Origin: Candidatus Nanopelagicales bacterium
GTDB taxonomy: Bacteria; Actinomycetota; Actinomycetes; S36-B12
Length of the DNA stretch: 5,560 bases
Assembly: GCA_938091275.1 (NCBI GenBank)
Contig: CALKMY010000219.1
Coordinates: forward strand, 1-5,560
Direction: 5' to 3'
Positions 1-4,750 of this stretch are shown here, piece after piece; positions within the stretch are counted from its first letter, which is position 1, and each line of letters begins with the position of its first letter. The position numbers and the translations under genes are program-made. The notes beneath the pieces are model-generated. The model made no database searches. It was not told the DNA's origin and saw only the letters and a list, made by a program, of their open reading frames with translations.

Positions 1-311
1 GACGCTCCCCAAGAATGTCCCACCACAACGGCTTCTGGCACGCCAGCCTGGTCGAGAATCTCGATCACGTCTTGAGCGAGACGAGGAATGCTGAAGTCGG
101 ATTGTGGCGTGACCTGTGATCCGGAAGCCTCACCGTGGCCGCGCTGATCAACGGTGATGACTCGCCTTCCTGCCAGTCGGGCGAGAACGGGACCCCAGTA
201 GTGCTGTTGCTGAGTCAAGCCGTGCAACAGCACAAGCGGCAGGCCGGAGGTCTTGCCATTGTCATGGTCCGTGAAGGCGGCTTCGGCGCCGTCGGACAGG
301 GGCACTCGCAC
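1..311 (-). CDS. Alpha/beta-fold hydrolase, N-terminal part (runs off left edge)
   Basis: Only the first 103 codons are in the window; the C-terminal part, with the expected acid and histidine of the catalytic triad, is outside. The visible protein has the alpha/beta hydrolase order: a first strand ending in LPLVLLHG (residues 24-31, with His30-Gly31 in the oxyanion-hole position), the VDQRGHG segment (54-60), and the nucleophile elbow VVGHSWG (96-102) with Ser100 as predicted nucleophile. These are direct readings; assignment to the family is strong, but the substrate cannot be told (esterase, lipase, epoxide hydrolase-like or haloperoxidase-like members all share these motifs). The reading frame is closed by a TAG just upstream, and the only start codons after it are GTG at 311 and GTG at 305. 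GTG 311 is chosen because a TAnnnT box sits 7 bases before it and no Shine-Dalgarno sequence is present, suggesting a leaderless mRNA. It is divergent from the HAD gene with a 60-base gap. Confidence 0.85.
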   Translation of the reverse strand, partial: MRVPLSDGAEAAFTDHDNGKTSGLPLVLLHGLTQQQHYWGPVLARLAGRRVITVDQRGHGEASGSQVTPQSDFSIPRLAQDVIEILDQAGVPEAVVVGHSWGA

Positions 312-318
312 CGTGCGA

Positions 319-324
319 ACGCTA
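319..324 (-). promoter_or_regulatory. Putative -10 box of the alpha/beta hydrolase gene
   Basis: On the minus strand the hexamer reads TAGCGT (TAnnnT form) and is followed by 7 bases and then the GTG at 311, so transcription would begin at or next to the start codon. No recognisable -35 box is seen, which is common for actinobacterial housekeeping promoters. The assignment is an inference from position and motif. Confidence 0.45.
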
Positions 325-357
325 TCGCCACGAACACCGTCGGAAGACGATGGCTTC

Positions 358-363
358 TATGCT
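358..363 (+). promoter_or_regulatory. Putative -10 box of the HAD hydrolase gene
   Basis: The hexamer TATGCT (TAnnnT form) lies 8 bases before the first ATG of the HAD gene at 372. It would give a leaderless transcript. It faces away from the box at 319-324; only 33 bases separate the two, so the -35 regions of the two promoters would sit on the same DNA. No clear -35 sequence is visible. Confidence 0.45.
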
Positions 364-371
364 CGGCCATC

Positions 372-1067
372 ATGATGCCTCCTTCACGCGCACCTGCCGG
401 GGTCTTGGTCGATCTTGACGGCACGTTGGTCGATAGCGAACCGGTGTGGTGGGAAGCGCAGATCGAGGTCATGACCTCGTGGGGCAGTTCCTGGAGCACA
501 CCGGATCACACCCACTGTCTTGGGGGGCCGCTCGAACGCGTCTCGGGCTACATGGCCGAGCGCATCGGTCCTCAGGCACGGCCCGAGGAGATCGGACAGC
601 ACCTGCTCATGGCCGTGGAGACCAGGATCCGATCGCAACGCCCGCGATGGCAACCCGGAGCGGTGGATTTTCTGCGAGCCTGCCGGCGTGCAGCGATTCC
701 TACCGGACTGGTGACGGCTGCCTGGCGGAGCCTGGTCGATGCCTCTCTCGAGCGTATGCGCGTCGACATCGGCACCGAGCCCTTCGATGTCGTGGTGACG
801 GGGGACAGCGTCACCACTGGCAAGCCGCATGCTGAGCCCTACGAGACCGCAGCGCGTGCGATCGGTGTGGCGACACGCGACTGCCTGGCGGTGGAAGATT
901 CACCAACCGGCGTGCAGTCGGCCCTCGCCGCGGGATGTGTGGTCGTGGCGATACCCCAAGGCGTACGCATCGACGACTCGAGCGTCCTGATCGTGGACAC
1001 CTTGGAGAACCGGCAACCACAAGAGTTGTGGCGGGACGCCCGACGTCATCTGCGCCTTGACGCGTGA
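372..1067 (+). CDS. HAD-superfamily hydrolase (subfamily IA-like phosphatase/mutase)
   Basis: A 231-residue soluble protein with all four HAD motifs. Motif I is VDLDGTLVD (13-21), with Asp14 as the predicted nucleophile and Asp16 as general acid/base; the cap region follows; motif II is LVTAAW with Thr115; motif III is the TGKPHAEPY segment with Lys151; motif IV is VEDSPTG (174-180) with Glu175 and Asp176 as predicted Mg2+ ligands. The helical cap between motifs I and II and the GKP signature fit the phosphoglycolate phosphatase / beta-phosphoglucomutase branch, enzymes that act through an aspartyl-phosphate. The exact substrate is unknown; HAD specificity is rarely readable from sequence. 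The frame stays open back to 135, but that stretch overlaps the divergent hydrolase and is rejected. ATG 372 places motif I near residue 14, as usual for the family, and has a -10-like box 8 bases upstream; ATG 375 is an equally possible start. Convergent with the nuclease gene. Confidence 0.9.
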   Translation: MMPPSRAPAGVLVDLDGTLVDSEPVWWEAQIEVMTSWGSSWSTPDHTHCLGGPLERVSGYMAERIGPQARPEEIGQHLLMAVETRIRSQRPRWQPGAVDFLRACRRAAIPTGLVTAAWRSLVDASLERMRVDIGTEPFDVVVTGDSVTTGKPHAEPYETAARAIGVATRDCLAVEDSPTGVQSALAAGCVVVAIPQGVRIDDSSVLIVDTLENRQPQELWRDARRHLRLDA

Positions 1068-1082
1068 GGCTTCAGGGCGCAG
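1050..1082 (+). terminator. Hairpin at the convergent HAD/nuclease junction, candidate terminator
   Basis: Bases 1050-1060 pair with 1072-1082 to form an 11-bp stem (10 Watson-Crick pairs and one G-U at 1057/1075) with an 11-base loop that contains the HAD stop codon at 1065-1067. The stem is GC-rich and sits where two genes meet tail to tail. There is no following T-run on either strand, so it is not a canonical Rho-independent terminator; U-tract-poor hairpins are often proposed as terminators in GC-rich actinobacteria. On the minus strand it begins 27 bases after the nuclease stop, with the wobble pair becoming an A-C mismatch, so it could act in both directions but better for the HAD transcript. 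Confidence 0.4.
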
Positions 1083-1109
1083 CGGGGCTTCACTCGCGCA
1101 GTGCGGGCG

Positions 1110-1922
1110 TCACTCAGGTAACGCAGGCATTGGGGGTGTGTGTCCGCCAAACTCTGGGCAGGCGCCCTGGAACGAGCACCAGCTGCACAACGCCGATGGG
1201 GTAGCGGTGAAGCCGTGGATGGCGGCGCGAGCGATGGCGTCACTCAGAGCCATGATCTTTCGTTCTGTTGCGCGCAACTCGTCTTCGGTGGGCTCGTAGC
1301 TGATCCTTTGTCCGTCGCCGAAATACAACAACTCGAGGCGTGCCGGGATCTGATCTGCGGTCCGCCACCACAGCAGGGCGTAAAAGCGCATCTGGAACAA
1401 CGCCTTCGCCTCAAATCCTGCCCCGGGGCTGCGACCCGTTTTGTAGTCCACAAGGCGGACAAGGCCGGTGGGAGAAATATCGACCCGGTCGATGTATCCA
1501 CGCAACGACAACCCCGAGGACAGTTCCGTAGAGACGCCCATCTCGCGCGCGTGGGGCTCTACTCGACGTGGATCTTCGAGAGTGAAGTACGCCTCCAGCA
1601 ACGGTCGAATGGGAGCGATGACCGCGTTAGCAATATCTGTGGGTTCATCGAGGTTGATTCCTTCGGCGAGGATCTCCGCGTCCTCGGGTGATTCCACACG
1701 CATGCGATCCCAATGCTGCTCAATCAGGGTCGTAGCCGTGTCGGCTGTTCTCTGTGCCGCCGGCACCGTGAACAACTCCTCCAAGACTGAGTGCACCAGG
1801 GTTCCCCGCAACGCGGCGGCCGAGGGTCGCTCCGGGAGTTTGTCGATGACGCGGAGGCGGTACAGAAGTGGACAAGTCATGAAGTCATTCGCCCGCGACG
1901 GCGATAACGACGGAGGGAACAC
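1110..1922 (-). CDS. RecB-like PD-(D/E)XK exonuclease with Fe-S cysteines (Rv2119-type)
   Basis: A stand-alone RecB-family nuclease domain of 270 residues with no helicase part. Seen in order: SLSPSRANDF at the N-terminus, CPLLYR with Cys17, RGTLVH with His44, GYIDRVD with Asp145, VDYKTG with Asp159 and Lys161, and QMRFYA with Gln177 and Tyr181. These match the RecB/AddB/Cas4 nuclease core that binds a divalent metal and cuts DNA. A C-terminal C-x2-C-x5-C (Cys246, Cys249, Cys255) together with Cys17 is the four-cysteine arrangement that holds a 4Fe-4S staple in AddB, Cas4 and Dna2. A similar gene lies beside the TrmI gene in Mycobacterium tuberculosis. Possible starts are GTG 2015, ATG 1970 and GTG 1922. 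I prefer GTG 1922: it begins four residues before the conserved SLSPSRA block and has a TAnnnT box 7 bases upstream; ATG 1970 would add 16 unconserved-looking residues. A role in DNA repair or degradation is an inference. Confidence 0.88.
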   Translation of the reverse strand: MFPPSLSPSRANDFMTCPLLYRLRVIDKLPERPSAAALRGTLVHSVLEELFTVPAAQRTADTATTLIEQHWDRMRVESPEDAEILAEGINLDEPTDIANAVIAPIRPLLEAYFTLEDPRRVEPHAREMGVSTELSSGLSLRGYIDRVDISPTGLVRLVDYKTGRSPGAGFEAKALFQMRFYALLWWRTADQIPARLELLYFGDGQRISYEPTEDELRATERKIMALSDAIARAAIHGFTATPSALCSWCSFQGACPEFGGHTPPMPALPE

Positions 1923-1929
1923 GCTCGCA

Positions 1930-1935
1930 ACTGTA
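1930..1935 (-). promoter_or_regulatory. Putative -10 box of the RecB-like nuclease gene
   Basis: On the minus strand the hexamer is TACAGT, followed by 7 bases and the GTG at 1922. This places the transcription start at the start codon and supports a leaderless mRNA with that start. If translation begins at ATG 1970 or GTG 2015 instead, this box would be inside the gene and the call would fail. No convincing -35 box is seen. Confidence 0.4.
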
Positions 1936-2012
1936 CGGACCGGCCGGGGTGTGTGCTGGCGTGCGTTCATGATGTCGCGCGCACGATCCGGTACGCAGGA
2001 TCCGGCAGCAGA

Positions 2013-2027
2013 CACGCGGATCGCGTG
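2013..2027. promoter_or_regulatory. Inverted repeat upstream of trmI, candidate operator
   Basis: A perfect inverted repeat with 6-base arms, CACGCG and CGCGTG, separated by three bases. It ends 7 bases before the putative trmI -10 box and covers the place where the -35 box and spacer would be, a typical position for a repressor or for an activator contacting the polymerase. The binding protein, if any, is unknown. In GC-rich DNA such a repeat can occur by chance, so the call rests on its position. Confidence 0.3.
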
Positions 2028-2034
2028 CGGTCGC

Positions 2035-2040
2035 TACTGT
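2035..2040 (+). promoter_or_regulatory. Putative -10 box of trmI (and possibly the trmI-arc-dop unit)
   Basis: The hexamer TACTGT (TAnnnT form) is followed by 6 bases and the GTG at 2047, in frame with trmI. No Shine-Dalgarno sequence precedes that GTG, so a leaderless transcript starting at or near 2047 is the simplest reading. With only short gaps downstream, this promoter may also drive arc and dop. Confidence 0.45.
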
Positions 2041-2046
2041 CTTCAC

Positions 2047-3006
2047 GTGCCGCGCAAACGACCCCCTCATCCACCCGCTCTGCGCGATCCGGTGGATGTT
2101 GCGACGCGGGCGCGCGGTCCCATCGGTCCCGGAGAGCTGGTGCAGCTCACCGACACCCGCGGGGTCAAGGTCACCATCACCACGGTCCCGGGTGCCATCG
2201 TGCACACGCACCGTGGGCAAATCCCGCACGATTCCCTGATCGGGATGGACGAGGGCTCCATTACCAACTCCACGCGGGGCATCGATTACCTCGTGCAACG
2301 CCCTCAACTCGACGATTATGTGCTGGGCATGCCGCGTCAAGCGGCCGTCATCTATCCGAAGGATGCTGCCCGGATCGTGGCGCTCGGTGATGTGGGGTCC
2401 GGATCCCGAGTACTCGAAGCCGGGGTTGGTTCGGGTGCCTTGACCTGTTACCTACTCAAGGCAGCCGGGCCCACCGGCGCGGTGATGAGCGTCGAGCGGC
2501 GTTCGGACTTTGCAGAGGTTGCACGCGAGAACGTTTCGCGATGGTTCGGCGGCACTCCGAGGTCGTGGACGGTGAACGAAATGGACCTTGTCGATGCGAC
2601 CGAGAGTGACATCCCGACCGGCAGTCAGGACACCCTCATTCTGGACATGCTCGCCCCGTGGGATTGCCTGGATGTCGCCGATCGAGTGCTGCGAGCCGGA
2701 GGTTCCCTCGTCAGCTACGTCGCGACGACAACACAGCTGTCACGCTTGGTCGAAACGATGCGCTTGTCTCGTCGCTGGACCGAGCCGCGAGCCGAGGAGA
2801 GCATCGTTCGCACGTGGCACCTAGACGGGCTCGCGGTGCGGCCAGATCACCGAATGTCGGGGCATACCGGGTTCTTGGTGACAGCGCGGCATATGGCGCC
2901 GGAGCAGCAGTCGCCTCCGCGTCGTCGTCGCCCGGCCCCCGGAGCCTACGGGGAGGATTACCAGGGGCCAGGCGCAGATCAGGAAGAAGAGGGCGAATCG
3001 GGTTAG
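2047..3006 (+). CDS. trmI: tRNA (adenine(58)-N1)-methyltransferase TrmI
   Basis: A 319-residue class I SAM-dependent methyltransferase that makes 1-methyladenosine at position 58 in the tRNA T-loop, acting as a homotetramer in characterised homologues. Visible: the N-terminal substrate-binding domain with GELVQLTDTRG (29-39) and HTHRGQIPHD (53-62); the linker MPRQAAVIYPKD (95-106); SAM motif I VLEAGVGSGALT (122-133); the acidic residue Glu150 after the second strand, expected to bind the ribose; and ILDMLAPW with Asp200 (198-205), the signature active-site segment of TrmI; then YVATTTQLSR and WTEPRAEE in the C-terminal part. The M. tuberculosis homologue is about 280 residues; this one has roughly 25 extra residues before the conserved core and a low-complexity tail (about 285-319) with an RRRR cluster and then an acidic EEEGES end. 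GTG 2047 is chosen for the -10 box 6 bases upstream; GTG 2092 is the alternative and would remove 15 residues. Head of the probable trmI-arc-dop unit. Confidence 0.92.
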   Translation: MPRKRPPHPPALRDPVDVATRARGPIGPGELVQLTDTRGVKVTITTVPGAIVHTHRGQIPHDSLIGMDEGSITNSTRGIDYLVQRPQLDDYVLGMPRQAAVIYPKDAARIVALGDVGSGSRVLEAGVGSGALTCYLLKAAGPTGAVMSVERRSDFAEVARENVSRWFGGTPRSWTVNEMDLVDATESDIPTGSQDTLILDMLAPWDCLDVADRVLRAGGSLVSYVATTTQLSRLVETMRLSRRWTEPRAEESIVRTWHLDGLAVRPDHRMSGHTGFLVTARHMAPEQQSPPRRRRPAPGAYGEDYQGPGADQEEEGESG

Positions 3007-3009
3007 GGT
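3004..3009 (+). promoter_or_regulatory. Weak candidate -10 box for arc
   Basis: TAGGGT overlaps the trmI stop codon and fits the TAnnnT form. It would give a short leader of about 35 bases holding the arc ribosome-binding site. No -35 box is visible and the match is to three fixed bases only, so this is a weak possibility; read-through from trmI is at least as likely. Confidence 0.18.
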
Positions 3010-3039
3010 CAGGAGCCAGCCCCCGGGGATGCGACAGAT

Positions 3040-3044
3040 GGAGG
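3040..3044 (+). promoter_or_regulatory. Shine-Dalgarno site that sets the arc start
   Basis: GGAGG is followed by 5 bases and then ATG 3050. It decides between three in-frame ATGs at 3029, 3038 and 3050: the first two lack a well-spaced site, and the site itself overlaps the ATG at 3038. The start at 3050 is therefore preferred. Confidence 0.7.
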
Positions 3045-3049
3045 ATTCG

Positions 3050-4705
3050 ATGACCGAGCCCAGCCCTGAGAGTCGTTTGCTCGCCATCGAGACAACCCTG
3101 GGCGAAGTTCGGGGCGAACTCGCTGCGCAAAAGGATCACAACCAGCGCCTCATTACGACACTCCGGGAGGCCCGTGAGCAGATCGTGGCGCTCAAGGCGG
3201 AAGTCGACAGACTGGGCGAACCCCCGAGTGGCTACGCGACTTTCGTGGAGGCGCACGAGGACGGCTCGGTGGACATCATGGCGTCGGGTCGCAAGATGCG
3301 GGTCGCTGTCAGCCCTGGCGTTGGGGTCGATGGGTTAGTCGCAGGCCAAGAGGTCATGCTGAATGAATCGATGAACGTCGTCGGCAAGCGCGACTACGAG
3401 GTCGTCGGTGAGATCGTCACGTTCAAGGAGATGCTCGGCGATGACCGGTGCGTCGTGGTAGCGAACGCCGATGAAGAGAGGGTCGTTCGTCTCGCGCGGT
3501 CGATTGCCGGAGTCGGACTCCGCGCCGGGGACGCGTTGTTGTGTGACGTCCGCAGCGGCTATGTGATTGAGCAGGTGCCCCGCGCCGAGGTGGAGGAACT
3601 GGTTCTTGAGGAAGTTCCTGACATCGGATACGAGCAGATCGGTGGGTTGTTCAGCCAGATCGAATCGATCCGAGACGCGGTGGAACTGCCCTACGTGCAC
3701 GCCGAGCTCTTCAAAGAGCATGAGCTCAGGGCTCCGAAAGGAATCTTGCTCTACGGCCCGCCCGGATGCGGCAAGACTCTCATCGCCAAGGCGGTGGCCA
3801 ACTCGTTGGCCAAGAAGGTCGCCGAAAAGACCGGAGTCAGGGAAGCGAAGAGTTTCTTTCTGAACATCAAAGGCCCGGAGCTTCTGAACAAGTACGTTGG
3901 TGAAACGGAGCGCCATATCCGTCTCGTCTTCCAGCGGGCACGTGAGAAGGCGTCGGAAGGGATGCCAGTCATCGTCTTCTTTGACGAAATGGATTCGTTG
4001 TTCCGAACGCGGGGGAGCGGCGTGAGCAGTGACGTCGAGAACACCATCGTGCCGCAGCTGCTTAGTGAGATCGATGGCGTGGAGAGCTTGGAGAACGTCA
4101 TCGTCATCGGGGCGTCGAACCGTGAAGACATGATCGATCCGGCGATTCTGCGCCCCGGTCGTTTGGACGTGAAAATCAAGATCGAGCGTCCGGATGCCGA
4201 GGCAGCCCGGGAGATCTTGAGCAAGTACTTGGTGCCTGGGCTGCCGATTCACGCCGACGACATTGCGGAGCATTCGGGAGATTCCGACCTTGCCTGCTCG
4301 TCGATGATCGACCGAGCGATTGAGCGAATGTATGCGGAGTCAGACGAGAATCGATTCCTCGAGGTCACCTACGAAGGTGGTGACAAGGAGGTCTTGTACT
4401 TCAAGGACTTCAACTCTGGGGCGATGCTCGAGAACATCGTGGCGCGTGCCAAGAAGTCGGCCATCAAGGAATTCCTGGACACGGGCGAGAAGGGCATTCG
4501 CGTGCAGCATCTGCTCGATGCGTGCGTCGACGAATTCCGCGAGAATGAGGACCTACCCAACACGACCAACCCGGACGACTGGGCGCGCATCTCCGGAAAG
4601 AAGGGCGAACGCATCGTCTTCATCCGCACCTTGATCCAAGGCAAGCAGGGCGGCAGTCCGGGACGTTCTATCGACAACGTCGCCAACACCGGCCAGTACC
4701 TGTAA
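3050..4705 (+). CDS. arc: Proteasomal AAA ATPase ARC/Mpa
   Basis: The 551-residue hexameric ring ATPase of the bacterial proteasome: it binds Pup-tagged proteins, unfolds them with ATP and threads them into the 20S core. Domains seen: an N-terminal coiled coil (about 8-55), the Pup-binding part in studied homologues; two OB folds (about 61-200); and one AAA module with Walker A GPPGCGKT (236-243, Lys242), pore loop KYVGE (281-285), Walker B VIVFFDE (307-313, Glu313), sensor-1 Asn357 and arginine fingers Arg368 and Arg371. The last residues GQYL (548-551) are the tail that docks into the 20S alpha ring. All key residues are present, so it should be active. It is shorter than M. tuberculosis Mpa (609 residues), with less sequence before the coiled coil and a tighter loop in the second OB fold near 149-157. 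ATG 3050 is chosen for its GGAGG site. Lies 43 bases after trmI and 45 before dop, probably co-transcribed. The pore loop has Tyr where I recall Phe in M. tuberculosis, a conservative change. Confidence 0.97.
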   Translation: MTEPSPESRLLAIETTLGEVRGELAAQKDHNQRLITTLREAREQIVALKAEVDRLGEPPSGYATFVEAHEDGSVDIMASGRKMRVAVSPGVGVDGLVAGQEVMLNESMNVVGKRDYEVVGEIVTFKEMLGDDRCVVVANADEERVVRLARSIAGVGLRAGDALLCDVRSGYVIEQVPRAEVEELVLEEVPDIGYEQIGGLFSQIESIRDAVELPYVHAELFKEHELRAPKGILLYGPPGCGKTLIAKAVANSLAKKVAEKTGVREAKSFFLNIKGPELLNKYVGETERHIRLVFQRAREKASEGMPVIVFFDEMDSLFRTRGSGVSSDVENTIVPQLLSEIDGVESLENVIVIGASNREDMIDPAILRPGRLDVKIKIERPDAEAAREILSKYLVPGLPIHADDIAEHSGDSDLACSSMIDRAIERMYAESDENRFLEVTYEGGDKEVLYFKDFNSGAMLENIVARAKKSAIKEFLDTGEKGIRVQHLLDACVDEFRENEDLPNTTNPDDWARISGKKGERIVFIRTLIQGKQGGSPGRSIDNVANTGQYL

Positions 4706-4738
4706 CAGCGCGCGACAAACAGTGGCGAGCAAGCATCC

Positions 4739-4743
4739 GGAGG
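4739..4743 (+). promoter_or_regulatory. Shine-Dalgarno site of dop
   Basis: GGAGG (continued by a T) lies 7 bases before GTG 4751 in the 45-base arc-dop gap. It supports the GTG as start over the in-frame ATG at 4769, which lacks such a site and would cut into the conserved N-terminus. Confidence 0.75.
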
Positions 4744-4750
4744 TTCACCT

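Noticed and set aside
135..371. Open frame continuing upstream of the HAD gene, giving an N-terminal extension of 79 residues
   Set aside because: It lies antisense to the alpha/beta hydrolase coding sequence, whose conserved motifs are on the other strand, and the HAD motif I falls near residue 14 when translation starts at 372.
1091..1103. Small hairpin CACT-CGCGC-AGTG at the convergent junction
   Set aside because: Only a 4-bp stem; the 11-bp stem at 1050-1082 explains the junction better.
1985..2005. Two 7-base direct copies of GATCCGG 14 bases apart upstream of the nuclease
   Set aside because: Short, GC-rich and without a fixed relation to either -10 box; likely chance.
1468..2046. 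Long open frame in front of trmI, giving a 512-residue fusion-like protein
   Set aside because: It is antisense to the RecB-like nuclease, which has intact catalytic and Fe-S motifs; the composition is that of a GC-rich shadow frame and TrmI needs no such extension.
3335..4273. A 312-codon open frame on the minus strand inside arc
   Set aside because: It is the antisense shadow of the conserved OB and AAA domains of arc; it shows no recognisable motif or ribosome-binding site.
4741..4750. AGGT-TC-ACCT inverted repeat overlapping the dop ribosome-binding site
   Set aside because: The two-base loop is too tight for a stable hairpin and the pairing is short, so translational control cannot be supported.
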